Part shown: one piece after another, positions 16,330 to 25,721 of the stretch | Numbering within the stretch: position 1 is the first letter of the stretch | Layout: each line of letters begins with the position of its first letter | Position numbers and translations under genes: made by a program | Notes under the pieces: model-generated | Told to the model about the DNA's origin: nothing | The model's input: the letters and a program-made list of their open reading frames with translations, nothing else | The model's database searches: none | Assembly (NCBI GenBank): GCA_900544295.1 | Contig: UQUO01000015.1 | Location: 1 to 44,686 of the forward strand | Direction of reading: 5' to 3' | DNA: 44,686 bases | Origin: an uncultured Eubacteriales bacterium | GTDB lineage: Bacteria; Bacillota; Clostridia; Oscillospirales; Oscillospiraceae

Positions 16330-17081
16330 AACTCCAGCGCCTCCCTCGTGTGGCCGTAGGGCTCGCGCGGGACGCTCATGGGCTTCATGCGCCCGCTCTC
16401 CGCGCCCTTGAGGGCGAGCTTCAGCATCTTTTTAAGCGTGTACTTGCTCTCGCCTGCAAAGCGTTCCGCGCGGTCGTAGCTCACCGTCTCGCAGGGCAGG
16501 CCGAGCCGGGTGATGAGCCCGCGCAGGAAGAGGTCGTCCCCGTGGTAGAGGGCAAGCCTGTCCAGGGCCTCGGGGTCCATGAGGCGGAAGTCCGCGTGGT
16601 CGTAGATGAGGTCGGAGCCGAAGAAGCGCATGAGCCGGTAATAGGACCGGGCGGTGAAGCGCTTCATGAAGGTGTCCGTCTGGCGGCTGGCACGAACGCC
16701 GCAGACTATGTGCGCGCCCTCGCGCCGCTTTTCAGCCATGGCGTCGATGGCGTCCACGTCGTCCTGCAGGTCGGCGTCTATAGAGATGGAGACGGCGCGC
16801 TCCGCGCGGGCGGCCATGAGGCCCTCGGTGAGCGCTGTCTGGTGCCCGCGGTTGCGGTCGAGCGAGATGCCGGTAAAGACAGAGGGGTAGGCCTCGTGCG
16901 CCTTTTTTATCATTTCCCAGGTCGCGTCCGCGGAGCCGTCGTCCACGAAGAGGACGCGGCTGTCAGGCGACGCGATGCCCCGTTCCTCAAGAGAGCTGAG
17001 CTTTTCGCCCAGGCGCTTCATCGTCTCGGGCAGCACGGCCTCTTCGTTATAGCAGGGCACTACAATAAAGTATTTCTCCAT
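16326..17081 (-). CDS. Family 2 glycosyltransferase (GtrB/DPM-like), shortened
   Basis: A 251-residue inverting glycosyltransferase with the GT-A fold. IVVPCYNEEAVLPE opens the nucleotide-binding domain, VLFVDDGSADATW and ISIDADLQDD (DXD) follow, and FAGESKYTLKKMLKLALKG is the GtrB/dolichol-phosphate-mannose-synthase-like block that normally leads into two C-terminal membrane helices. Here the protein ends about 20 residues later without any membrane segment, so it is truncated against its relatives. It could still work through a partner. TCGGAGGACTTT precedes the ATG chosen; an upstream in-frame start adds 31 unconserved residues. It is the first gene of a coupled pair with the radical SAM gene. 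Confidence 0.85.
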   Translation of the reverse strand: MEKYFIVVPCYNEEAVLPETMKRLGEKLSSLEERGIASPDSRVLFVDDGSADATWEMIKKAHEAYPSVFTGISLDRNRGHQTALTEGLMAARAERAVSISIDADLQDDVDAIDAMAEKRREGAHIVCGVRASRQTDTFMKRFTARSYYRLMRFFGSDLIYDHADFRLMDPEALDRLALYHGDDLFLRGLITRLGLPCETVSYDRAERFAGESKYTLKKMLKLALKGAESGRMKPMSVPREPYGHTREALEF

Positions 17082-17235
17082 AAAGTCCTCCGAAACAGGC
17101 CGTGTCCCGAACGGAACGGCCGTTTTTGCAGCTTCATTATAAGCCATTTTCGGCTCGGATTCAATATCGCACACTTTATATGACGGATTTTACAAAAAAT
17201 TAAATAAAAAATATTGTTTTACGGCATTATTGGTA

Positions 17236-17264
17236 TTGTAAAATCATTGGCAAGGTAGTAAAAT
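17236..17264 (+). promoter_or_regulatory. Promoter of the trmL-glycolysis operon
   Basis: TTGTAA (17236-17241), a 17-base spacer, TAAAAT (17259-17264). The intergenic region 17082-17327 is AT-rich and otherwise holds no feature I can name. Confidence 0.65.
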
Positions 17265-17327
17265 GTCTCTGGCCCAAAATTATGGGTAATGATACAAACG
17301 TATGTAACAAGCTGGAGGCGCGGCCGG

Positions 17328-17822
17328 ATGGTCGATATAGTGCTCGTAGAACCCGAGATACCCAACAACACCGGCGCGATAGCGCGGACCTGTGCCTGCA
17401 CGGGGGCGAGGCTCCATCTGGTAAAGCCCCTGGGCTTCGACATCTCCGACAGCGCGGTGAAGCGCGCGGGCCTGGACTACTGGTACCTGGTGGACATCCG
17501 GGTATATGACAACCTGGACGAGTATTTCCGCCTGAACGGCGACGCGAACCTCTGGCTTACCACGACAAAGGCCCCCAGGAGCTATGTCGAGTGCGACTGG
17601 CGGGGCGACGTGACCCTCATGTTCGGGAAGGAGACCGCGGGCCTGCCCGAATGGCTTCGGGAGAAATACCGCGACCGCTGCATCCGCATCCCCATGATAT
17701 CCGAGGCGAGGAGCCTCAACCTCTCAAACGCCGCTGCGATCCTGACATACGAGGCGCTCAGGCAGCAGGGCTTCAAGGGCTTGAAAGACTACGGTAATAT
17801 GAAACAGGAGGAATTAGCATGA
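17328..17822 (+). CDS. trmL: tRNA (cytidine/uridine(34)-2'-O)-methyltransferase TrmL
   Basis: A SPOUT-class enzyme that 2'-O-methylates the wobble base of tRNA-Leu isoacceptors. The 164 residues begin with [18 protein letters not shown], the family hallmark, followed by [11 protein letters not shown] and the knot segment [19 protein letters not shown], which binds AdoMet. The ATG at 17328 has GGAGG eleven bases upstream and matches the family start. Its stop overlaps the pgk start by four bases (ATGA), so this tRNA modification gene leads the glycolytic operon. Confidence 0.94.
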   Translation: MVDIVLVEPEIPNNTGAIARTCACTGARLHLVKPLGFDISDSAVKRAGLDYWYLVDIRVYDNLDEYFRLNGDANLWLTTTKAPRSYVECDWRGDVTLMFGKETAGLPEWLREKYRDRCIRIPMISEARSLNLSNAAAILTYEALRQQGFKGLKDYGNMKQEELA

Positions 17823-19009
17823 ACTACAACAAGAAAACTGTTCGCGACTTCGACCCCCACGGCAAGAAGGTGCTCCTGCGCTGTGATTTTAACGTCCCCC
17901 AGAACAAGGAGACGGGCGAGATAACCAGCGATAAGCGCATAGTCGCTGCCCTCCCCACTATAAAGTATCTGCTTGAGAACGGCGCCGCCGTCATCGCCTG
18001 CTCCCACCTGGGCAAGCCCAAGGGCGAGTGGAAGGAGAGCCTGACCCTGGCCCCCGTGGCCAAGAGGCTGTCCGAGCTTTTGGGCATGGACGTCATCTTC
18101 GCGAAGGACATCATCGGCGAGGACGCCAAGGCCAAGGCCGCCGCTCTCCAGCCGGGCCAGCTGCTGCTGCTTGAGAACCTCCGCTTCGACAAGCGCGAGG
18201 AGAAGAACGGCGCCGACTTCGCCGAGGAGCTTGCGAAGATGGCCGACGTGTACGTGTCCGACGCTTTCGGCACCGTCCACCGCGCCCACGCCTCCACCGC
18301 CGGCGTCGCCGCCTTCCTGCCCGCTTATGCCGGCTTCCTGGTCGAGAAGGAGATCTCCGTCATGGGCAAGGCCCTCAGCGACCCTGCTCGTCCCTTCGTC
18401 GCCATCCTGGGCGGCGCCAAGGTCAGCGACAAGATTGGCGTCATCAACAACCTCCTTGAGAAGGCCGACACTATCATCGTCGGCGGCGGCATGGCCTACA
18501 CCTTCAAGATGGCCCAGGGCCACACCATAGGCAAGAGCCTGCTCGAGGCCGACAGGGTCGAGTACGCGAAGGAAATGATGGACAAGGCCGCGGCCAAGGG
18601 CGTGAAGCTCCTGCTGCCCGTGGACAGCATCTGCGCTGCCGAGTTCGCGAAGGACGCCGCCCCCATCGAGGCGGGCGAGGACATCCCCGAGGACCTCATG
18701 GGCATGGACATCGGCCCCAAGACCGTCGAGCTCTACTGCGAGGCCGTGAAGGGCGCGGGCACCATCGTGTGGAACGGGCCCATGGGCGTGTTTGAGTTCC
18801 CGGCTTTCGCGAACGGCACCTGGAAGATGGCCGAGGCCGTCGCCAACTCCGGCGCGGTGACCATCATCGGCGGCGGCGACAGCGCCTCCGCTGTGGAGAA
18901 GAGCGGCCAGGCCGCCAAGATCACCCACATCAGCACCGGCGGCGGCGCTTCCCTCGAGTTCCTTGAGGGTCTGGAGCTGCCCGGCGTCGCCTGCCTGCTT
19001 GACAAATAA
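17819..19009 (+). CDS. pgk: Phosphoglycerate kinase
   Basis: Catalyses 1,3-bisphosphoglycerate + ADP to 3-phosphoglycerate + ATP. The 396-residue product has [10 protein letters not shown] near the N-terminus, the substrate-binding [31 protein letters not shown], the nucleotide-domain segments GMDIGPKT and WNGPMGVFE, and GGGDSASAV close to the C-terminus, all in the usual order and length. ACAGGAGGAATTAGC precedes the ATG. Isoleucine and valine codons are strongly biased to ATC/GTC, as expected for high expression. There is no gapA in front of it; trmL takes that place. Confidence 0.98.
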   Translation: MNYNKKTVRDFDPHGKKVLLRCDFNVPQNKETGEITSDKRIVAALPTIKYLLENGAAVIACSHLGKPKGEWKESLTLAPVAKRLSELLGMDVIFAKDIIGEDAKAKAAALQPGQLLLLENLRFDKREEKNGADFAEELAKMADVYVSDAFGTVHRAHASTAGVAAFLPAYAGFLVEKEISVMGKALSDPARPFVAILGGAKVSDKIGVINNLLEKADTIIVGGGMAYTFKMAQGHTIGKSLLEADRVEYAKEMMDKAAAKGVKLLLPVDSICAAEFAKDAAPIEAGEDIPEDLMGMDIGPKTVELYCEAVKGAGTIVWNGPMGVFEFPAFANGTWKMAEAVANSGAVTIIGGGDSASAVEKSGQAAKITHISTGGGASLEFLEGLELPGVACLLDK

Positions 19010-19021
19010 GGAGCGATCACG

Positions 19022-19795
19022 ATGAACAGAAAATACCGCAAGACCGTTATAGCCGGCAACTGGAAGATGAACAAGCTGGCCTCCGAGGCCAAGCCCTTTG
19101 TTGAGGAACTGCGCGCGGCTATGCCCAAGACCAAGACCTGCGAGAGCGTGCTCTGCGTGCCTTTCCCGATAATCCCCGCCATGGCCAAGGTCATGCGCGA
19201 CAGCCGCCTCGCCTTCGGCGCGCAGGATGTCTCCGCGCACGAATCCGGCGCCTATACCGGCGAAGTCAGCGCCGCCATGCTGGCTGACCTGGGTGTCAAG
19301 TACTGCATCGTCGGCCACAGCGAGCGCCGCGAGTACCACGCCGAGAGCGATTCTCTCGTGAACACCAAGGCCAAGGCCCTGCTCGCCGCGGGCATCACGC
19401 CCATCATCTGCGTGGGCGAGAGCCTGGAGCAGCGCGAGCGTGAGCTCACCATGGAATACGTCGCCTACCAGGTCAAGGCGGCCCTCGCCGGCATGGACGC
19501 CCGTGAGGTCAAGAAGTGCGTCATAGCCTACGAGCCCATCTGGGCCATCGGCACCGGCCGCACCGCCACCGCCGACCAGGCTGAGGAGGTCTGCCGCGAG
19601 ATCCGCACCGTTATCCGCGGCATGTTCGACGCCCGGACTGCGCGCGCCGTCAGCATCCTCTACGGCGGCAGCATGAACGCCAAGAACTGCGACGAGCTGC
19701 TGGCCCAGCCGGATATCGACGGCGGCCTCATCGGCGGCGCTTCGCTCAAGCCCCAGGACTTTGCCCGCATCATCGCCGGCACCGCCGCGGAGTGA
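19022..19795 (+). CDS. tpiA: Triosephosphate isomerase
   Basis: Interconverts dihydroxyacetone phosphate and glyceraldehyde 3-phosphate. The 257-residue TIM barrel has the catalytic lysine in AGNWKMNK, the electrophilic histidine in IVGHSERRE, the base glutamate in AYEPIWAIGTG, and the phosphate loop YGGSMNAKN. AAGGAGCGATCACG precedes the ATG, 12 bases after the pgk stop. Its last codons contain the ribosome site for gpmI, which starts three bases after the stop. Confidence 0.98.
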   Translation: MNRKYRKTVIAGNWKMNKLASEAKPFVEELRAAMPKTKTCESVLCVPFPIIPAMAKVMRDSRLAFGAQDVSAHESGAYTGEVSAAMLADLGVKYCIVGHSERREYHAESDSLVNTKAKALLAAGITPIICVGESLEQRERELTMEYVAYQVKAALAGMDAREVKKCVIAYEPIWAIGTGRTATADQAEEVCREIRTVIRGMFDARTARAVSILYGGSMNAKNCDELLAQPDIDGGLIGGASLKPQDFARIIAGTAAE

Positions 19796-19798
19796 GCC

Positions 19799-21325
19799 AT
19801 GGAGAATGTAAGACCCACCGCTCTCATCATCCTGGACGGCTACGGCATCGGCAACCCCGGCCCGGACAACGCCATATACACCGCGAACACGCCCGTGATG
19901 GACAAGCTGCTGGCCAACTGCCCGCATACTCAGCTCTCGGCCTCCGGCCTCGACGTCGGCCTGCCCGAGGGGCAGATGGGCAACTCCGAGGTCGGCCACA
20001 CCAACATAGGCGCCGGCCGCGTGGTGTACCAGGACCTGCCTCGCATCACCAATGCCGTGAAGGACGGCAGCTTCTTTGAGAACCCCGCCTACGTCAAGGC
20101 GATGGACGACGCGCTTGCCAAGGGCGGCGCGCTGCACGTGCTCGGCCTGCTGTCCGACGGCGGCGTCCACAGCCATATCACGCATATTTTCGCCATCCTG
20201 GAGATGGCCAAGCGCCGCGGCCTGCCGCGCGTGTACGTCCACTGCTTCCTGGACGGGCGCGACGTCGGCCCCAAGACCGGCGCGGGCTACGTCGCCCAGC
20301 TCCAGGCCGAGTGCGAGAAGCTCGGCAACTGCAAGATAGCCACCATCCAGGGCCGCTTCTGGGGCATGGACCGCGACAAGCGCTGGGAGCGCCTTCAGAA
20401 GGGCTATGACGCCATCGTCCGCGGCATCGGCGCGGGCTGCAAGGGCCCGGTCGAGGCCGTCGAGGCCAGCTACGCCGCCGACATCACCGACGAGTTCGTC
20501 GAGCCCGTCGTCTGCTGCAAGGACGGCATGATCCGCTCCGGCGACAGCGTCATCTTCATGAACTTCCGCCCCGACAGGGCGCGCGAGATGACCTGGGCGC
20601 TCACCGGGAACCTCCCGGCCGACACGCCGATGAGCTGCGAGGAGCTGGAGCTTAGCTACGTCTGCACCGCGCAGTACGACGCGGCGCTCACCCTGCCCAT
20701 CGCTTTCCCGCCCGAGCACCTGGACGGCACGATAGGCGAGTATGTCTCCAGCCTCGGCATAAAGCAGTTCCGCGTGGCCGAGACGGAGAAATACGCGCAC
20801 GTCACCTTCTTCCTGAACGGCGGCGTGGAGAAGCAGTACGAGGGCGAGGAGCGTGTGCTCGTACCCTCCCCGAAGGAGTACCCGACATACGACCTCATCC
20901 CGCAGATGAGCGCTGTGGAGGTCAAGGACAAGCTCGTGGCCCGCATGGACGAGGGCGGCTGCGGCCTGTATGTGTGCAACTTCGCCAACTGCGATATGGT
21001 CGGCCACACGGGCGTGACTGAGGCGGCGATAACTGCCGTCGAGACCGTGGACAAGTGCCTGGGCGAGGTGATCCAGGCGGCCAAGCGCAACGGCATCTGC
21101 GTCGCAGTCACCGCCGACCACGGCAACGCGGACAGGATGGTCGAGCCTGACGGCAGCCCCAACACCGCGCACACGACGAATCCCGTGCCCTTCGTCATCG
21201 TCGGCACCGGCGAGCTCAAGCTCCGCACCGGCGGCCGTCTTGCGGACATCGCGCCCACGCTGCTGGAGCTCATGGGCCTGCCCGCGCCGAAGGAAATGAC
21301 CGGCGTATCCCTCATTGAAAAGTGA
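19799..21325 (+). CDS. gpmI: 2,3-bisphosphoglycerate-independent phosphoglycerate mutase
   Basis: Mn-dependent mutase that converts 3- to 2-phosphoglycerate through a phosphoserine. The 508-residue product carries the catalytic serine in MGNSEVGHTNIGAGR, the metal aspartate in LIILDGYGIGNPG, HCFLDGRDVGPKTG, MNFRPDRAREMT, and the second metal site in CDMVGHTG and VTADHGNADRM. GCGGAG, which overlaps the tpiA stop, serves as its ribosome site. It is part of the trmL-pgk-tpiA-gpmI-eno transcription unit. Confidence 0.98.
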   Translation: MENVRPTALIILDGYGIGNPGPDNAIYTANTPVMDKLLANCPHTQLSASGLDVGLPEGQMGNSEVGHTNIGAGRVVYQDLPRITNAVKDGSFFENPAYVKAMDDALAKGGALHVLGLLSDGGVHSHITHIFAILEMAKRRGLPRVYVHCFLDGRDVGPKTGAGYVAQLQAECEKLGNCKIATIQGRFWGMDRDKRWERLQKGYDAIVRGIGAGCKGPVEAVEASYAADITDEFVEPVVCCKDGMIRSGDSVIFMNFRPDRAREMTWALTGNLPADTPMSCEELELSYVCTAQYDAALTLPIAFPPEHLDGTIGEYVSSLGIKQFRVAETEKYAHVTFFLNGGVEKQYEGEERVLVPSPKEYPTYDLIPQMSAVEVKDKLVARMDEGGCGLYVCNFANCDMVGHTGVTEAAITAVETVDKCLGEVIQAAKRNGICVAVTADHGNADRMVEPDGSPNTAHTTNPVPFVIVGTGELKLRTGGRLADIAPTLLELMGLPAPKEMTGVSLIEK

Positions 21326-21344
21326 TTTCAATAAAACATTTTGA

Positions 21345-22661
<1,317 letters not shown>

Positions 22662-22677
22662 GCTGAATATGGCACCA

Positions 22678-22708
22678 GCGCCCCTGCTTCACGGCGGGGG
22701 CGCTTTTT
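22678..22708 (+). terminator. Terminator of the glycolytic operon
   Basis: GCGCCCCTGC pairs with GCGGGGGCGC (one T-G pair) around a short loop, followed by TTTTT. Confidence 0.9.
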
Positions 22709-22766
22709 ACGGCAACAGGAATGCAGAAGAACATAAGCTGGACTTTGCGCAAAGGGATAAGTTTTT

Positions 22767-22795
22767 GTATAAGAGCCCGCAGCCCTGTCAATAAT
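22767..22795 (+). promoter_or_regulatory. Candidate forespore (SigF/SigG-type) promoter of the spoIIQ-like gene
   Basis: GTATA (22767-22771), 15 bases, then GTCAATAAT (22787-22795). Against the SigF/G -10 pattern GGnnAnAnT only the second base differs. No SigA-type pair is visible here. The match fits the SigF control known for spoIIQ. Confidence 0.5.
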
Positions 22796-22833
22796 AGCCT
22801 CCGAAGACACCATTTGCTTCAGGAGGTTATAAG

Positions 22834-23598
22834 ATGGAAGACAAGAAAAACGACTCCGGCCAGAGCAAGCTGGAGGGATTTTTCGCCGGAAAGGGCTTCT
22901 ACATAGTCCTTTTCCTGTGCATCGCCGTCATAGGAGTGTCGGCGTGGACGCTGCTGTCGTCCGGGAAAAGTGCTGTGCAGAATGTCTCGCTCGACGATAT
23001 AGAGCTGTCGCAGCCCGTGGTCGCGACCCCCGCGCCTACGGAGGCGGCGGAAACGGTGTGGGAGATACCGGAGGACGCTGTGGAGGTCGTGGCCGAGCCT
23101 GAGCAGCCCGAAGTTCAGGCGGAGGCCCCGGCACAGCAGGAGCAGCCGGAGCCCGTCACGGAGCCCCAGGAGGCCGACACGGCCCCTGCCTCCTACGTCT
23201 GGCCCGTCTACGGGCAGATTGAAAAGCCCTACGCTATGACGGAGCTTATCTACGACCGCACGATGGCCGACTGGCGCACGCATGACGGCATCGACATCGA
23301 GGCCACGCTGGGCGGCCAGGTGCTCGCCGCGGCCGACGGCACGGTGAGCGACATCTATGCGGACGACCTGCTCGGGACCACCGTGGTCATCTCCCACGGC
23401 GGCGGCATCGAGAGCGTGTATTCAAACCTCGCGGAGCTGCCCACCGTCACCGTGGGCCAGAGCGTGGCCCAGGGCGACACCATCGGCTCCGTAGGCACGA
23501 CGGCCCTTGCCGAGGCGGGGGAGGTATACCACCTCCACTTCGCCATGCGCGCCGACGGGCAGAGCGTTGACCCCGCGGAATATTTGCCGAAATTCTGA
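22834..23598 (+). CDS. spoIIQ: SpoIIQ-like membrane-anchored LytM (M23) endopeptidase
   Basis: In endospore formers SpoIIQ sits in the forespore membrane and binds SpoIIIAH across the intermembrane space during engulfment. The 254-residue product has a short cytoplasmic start, one membrane helix (about 21-41), an acidic Pro/Glu/Gln-rich linker (60-118) and a LytM domain (about 120-250). The zinc ligands are all present: H150 and D154 in THDGID and H235 in HLHFAM, with H233 as the general base. So it has an intact site, as in clostridial SpoIIQ rather than the degenerate Bacillus one. CAGGAGGTTATAAG precedes the ATG. A generic LytM protein cannot be excluded. Confidence 0.75.
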   Translation: MEDKKNDSGQSKLEGFFAGKGFYIVLFLCIAVIGVSAWTLLSSGKSAVQNVSLDDIELSQPVVATPAPTEAAETVWEIPEDAVEVVAEPEQPEVQAEAPAQQEQPEPVTEPQEADTAPASYVWPVYGQIEKPYAMTELIYDRTMADWRTHDGIDIEATLGGQVLAAADGTVSDIYADDLLGTTVVISHGGGIESVYSNLAELPTVTVGQSVAQGDTIGSVGTTALAEAGEVYHLHFAMRADGQSVDPAEYLPKF

Positions 23599-23609
23599 GA
23601 AAAAAGCTA

Positions 23610-23638
23610 TTGACAATTTCGCAAGCATGAGTTAAAAT
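23610..23638 (+). promoter_or_regulatory. Near-consensus promoter of tRNA-Val
   Basis: TTGACA (23610-23615), 17 bases, TAAAAT (23633-23638). A perfect 10-bp inverted repeat, TTTCGCAAGC (23617-23626) and GCTTGCGAAA (23646-23655), straddles the -10 box and ends one base before the mature tRNA. Confidence 0.85.
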
Positions 23639-23656
23639 AACGCTTGCTTGCGAAAC

Positions 23657-23733
23657 GGACGATTAGCTCAGCTGGTATGAGCATCCGCTTGACGTGCGGA
23701 GGGTCACAGGTTCGAGTCCTGTATCGTCCACCA
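23657..23733 (+). tRNA. tRNA-Val (anticodon GAC)
   Basis: A full cloverleaf is readable: acceptor GGACGAT pairs with ATCGTCC, the D arm holds AGCTCAGCTGGTATGAGC, the anticodon stem is TCCGC/GCGGA with loop TTGACGT (anticodon GAC at 23691-23693, reading GUC/GUU valine codons), and the T arm is ACAGG-TTCGAGT-CCTGT. The 3' CCA is encoded. It is a single gene with its own promoter and terminator. Confidence 0.97.
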
Positions 23734-23736
23734 GCT

Positions 23737-23767
23737 AAGGCCCCGATATCCATATCGGGGCCTTTTT
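23737..23767 (+). terminator. Terminator of tRNA-Val
   Basis: AAGGCCCCGATAT and ATATCGGGGCCTT form a 13-bp stem around CC, followed by a T-run. Confidence 0.93.
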
Positions 23768-23794
23768 CAGATTTTGCGCCAGGGGGGATCGAGC

Positions 23795-24565
23795 GTGAGC
23801 GAAAACAGCGGCGGCGGAGCCGAAATAGCCTTAGAAGCGCTGCTCGCGGCGGCGGAGTGCTTTCTCGACAGTGGAGAAGACAGCCGCGCTGTGGAGCAAT
23901 ACAGGTTCATCCTGCGCCTGGAGCCGAACGCGACTGCGCTCTACAATCTCGGCAGTCTCTGCGCGCAGGGACGAGGCACGCCCCGGGACTTCTGCGAGGC
24001 GGCGTATTACTTCCGCCGGGCTGCGGAGGCCGGGGACGAGCGGGCCGCAAAGCTGGTGCTCAAATGCGAGCTGGACTATATCCGCGAGGGCCTGGAGGGC
24101 CGGAGCGCAGGCGAGCTGTACGAGAGGATGAAGGCTTTTTCCGCGCTGGCCTACCCGGGAGATGCGCCCGATGCCCGCGCGGCTCGGGAGCTGTCGCAGC
24201 TTGGCCAGCACCACTATAACCGCCGCGACTACGCCGCAGCGCTGAAGCTGCTGCGCGCCGCCGCCGAGTTTGGGTGCGACGGGGAAGCCCAGAACTGCCT
24301 GGGCCTCATCTACAACGCCGGGGCCGGGGTAAGGCGCAGCGACCTCGTCTCGCTCTACTGGTTCGACCGCGCGGCGGACAGCGGCGTGCAGGCGGCGCGC
24401 AGGGACAGGGACGGTATCCTGAACGCCTACCGCGCCACGCTCAGCCCGGAGGAGTTCACGGACTACATGCAGCGTGTGGCGCGCTGGTGCGAAAACGGCG
24501 GCCCTGAGGTGCCGAGGACGCCGCAGAAAGCCGCCTTCTGGCGGCGCATAGCCGCGTCGAAATAG
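23795..24565 (+). CDS. Sel1/tetratricopeptide-repeat protein
   Basis: A 256-residue cytoplasmic helical-repeat protein of unknown role. Repeats of Sel1/TPR type are visible as ALYNLGSLCAQGRGTPRDFCEAAYYFRRAAEAG, HHYNRRDYAAALKLLRAAAEFGCDGEAQNCLGLIYNAGAGVRRSDLVSLYWF (shown here in part) and the helix after it; such proteins act as protein-binding scaffolds. There is no signal peptide. The start is GTG at 23795, because AGGGGGG lies seven bases upstream; an in-frame TTG at 23774 has no ribosome site and lies next to the tRNA terminator. No neighbour suggests a partner. Confidence 0.78.
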   Translation: MSENSGGGAEIALEALLAAAECFLDSGEDSRAVEQYRFILRLEPNATALYNLGSLCAQGRGTPRDFCEAAYYFRRAAEAGDERAAKLVLKCELDYIREGLEGRSAGELYERMKAFSALAYPGDAPDARAARELSQLGQHHYNRRDYAAALKLLRAAAEFGCDGEAQNCLGLIYNAGAGVRRSDLVSLYWFDRAADSGVQAARRDRDGILNAYRATLSPEEFTDYMQRVARWCENGGPEVPRTPQKAAFWRRIAASK

Positions 24566-24577
24566 AGGAAGTAAAGG

Positions 24578-24605
24578 AGCCGGCTGCTCGTGCAGCCGGC
24601 TTTTT
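24578..24605. terminator. Terminator between the Sel1/TPR gene and the converging phosphodiesterase gene
   Basis: AGCCGGCTGC, loop TCGT, GCAGCCGGCT, then TTTT. Confidence 0.9.
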
Positions 24606-24609
24606 CATA

Positions 24610-25077
24610 TCATATGGGGAGTATCTTCGCGCTTATCCTGTCATCAGCGCCTATCTCGATGAGTGCGAAGCTCGGCTGCGGGCCGAGGCCGGAGGTGCCT
24701 GGGTTCACAACGGTCATGCCGCCGTAATAGTCGATACGCGCGATGTGCGTGTGGCCGTAGAGCACGAGCCCAGCGCCGGAAAAGTGTGCCGCATTCAGGA
24801 GGCTGTCCAGGCCGTACTTCACCGAGTAGCGGTGCCCGTGCGTTGCAAAGACCGTGACGAGCCCGGCCATGAAGGTATCCGTGTCCGGCTCGCGGCGGGC
24901 GAAGTCGCAGTTGCCGGGGACGGCGTGCAGCGGGAGCTCAGGGAACTCGCGTGCGAGCTCTGCGCTGTCGCGCAGGTTGTCGCCCAGGTGTACCAGTACG
25001 TCGGGTCTCATGCGCCGGACGGCGGAGAGCATGCCGGCGGTGTTCCCATGGGTGTCCGAGAAGACGGCGAGGATCAT
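24610..25077 (-). CDS. YfcE/MJ0936-type metallophosphoesterase
   Basis: A 155-residue phosphodiesterase of the small YfcE family, usually Mn-dependent and active on model phosphodiesters; the natural substrate is unknown. All metal-site motifs are present: FSDTHGN (D8, H10) at the N-terminus, VHLGDN, VPGNCD, THGH and LYGHTHIARI near the C-terminus. The ATG at 25077 follows GAGGTGCATAAAC, and the family begins here; the frame is open upstream only as an antisense of the divergent small genes. It shares its upstream region with the 77-residue gene on the plus strand. Confidence 0.9.
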   Translation of the reverse strand: MILAVFSDTHGNTAGMLSAVRRMRPDVLVHLGDNLRDSAELAREFPELPLHAVPGNCDFARREPDTDTFMAGLVTVFATHGHRYSVKYGLDSLLNAAHFSGAGLVLYGHTHIARIDYYGGMTVVNPGTSGLGPQPSFALIEIGADDRISAKILPI

Positions 25078-25132
25078 GTTTATGCACCTCACGGAGAAAT
25101 TTGAATATAATGCTTCAGAAGGGGTGAAAGGC

Positions 25133-25366
25133 ATGGACATCGAAAAAATCACCGGCGAGCTCGAAAAGAGCGGCAAGGCCGACAAACTCCGCGAGCTGGC
25201 CGATTCCGAAGACTGCCGCGCCCTCGGCGCTATGCTCGACGCCGCGGCGGTGGCCAAGGCCGTGGCCAAGGGCGACGGCGAGGCCATAAACGGCATCCTG
25301 CGCCAGGTGCTTTCCACCGAGGAGGGCCGGAGAGTTGCGCAGAAGATAAACGAAGCCATGAAATAA
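25133..25366 (+). CDS. Small protein of unknown function (first of a three-gene set)
   Basis: A 77-residue, probably all-helical soluble protein that I do not recognise. MDIEKITGELEKSGKADKLRELADSEDC looks like a charged helix pair; AKAVAKGDGEAINGILRQVLSTEEGRRVAQKI is amphipathic. GAAGGGGTGAAAGGC precedes the ATG, and a TATAAT (25106-25111) stands about 20 bases before it with no clear -35. The next gene starts 16 bases after the stop. The set of three suggests a shared role, but nothing shows which. Confidence 0.65.
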   Translation: MDIEKITGELEKSGKADKLRELADSEDCRALGAMLDAAAVAKAVAKGDGEAINGILRQVLSTEEGRRVAQKINEAMK

Positions 25367-25382
25367 CAGGAGGTGACCCGCC

Positions 25383-25721
25383 TTGGACGACTTCGGGGAT
25401 AAGCTGAACGCCATACTTAACGACCCCGCCGCGCTTTCCCGCATAGGCGAGCTGGCAAAGTCCGTCATGGGCGGGGAGGCCGAGCGTGGGGAGCCCGAGC
25501 CGGAGCTCGACCCCGGGCTCATAAGCCGTGTCATGGGCCTTTTGAAGCGCAACGGCGTAAAAAGCGAGGAGCGCGCGCTGCTGGAGGCGATGAAGCCCTT
25601 CCTTTCCGAGCGGCGGCGCGAGAAAATGGATAAGGCGATGAAGCTGGCCCGGCTGGCAGGCCTTGCGGGCATTGCCGCCGCGGAGTTTGGCCTTGGCGAG
25701 AAGGAGGAGGGCGATGTATAA
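25383..25721 (+). CDS. Small helical protein of unknown function (second of the set)
   Basis: A 112-residue protein, unrecognised. Its first half, DDFGDKLNAILNDPAALSRIGELAKSVMGG, has the same helical style and length class as the previous gene. A Glu/Pro spacer follows, then LLEAMKPFLSERRREKMDKAMKLARLAGLAGIAAAEF, a basic amphipathic helix that could touch a membrane or nucleic acid. The start is TTG, supported by a strong AGGAGGTGACCCGCC. Its end overlaps the start of the third gene by eight bases. Confidence 0.65.
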   Translation: MDDFGDKLNAILNDPAALSRIGELAKSVMGGEAERGEPEPELDPGLISRVMGLLKRNGVKSEERALLEAMKPFLSERRREKMDKAMKLARLAGLAGIAAAEFGLGEKEEGDV

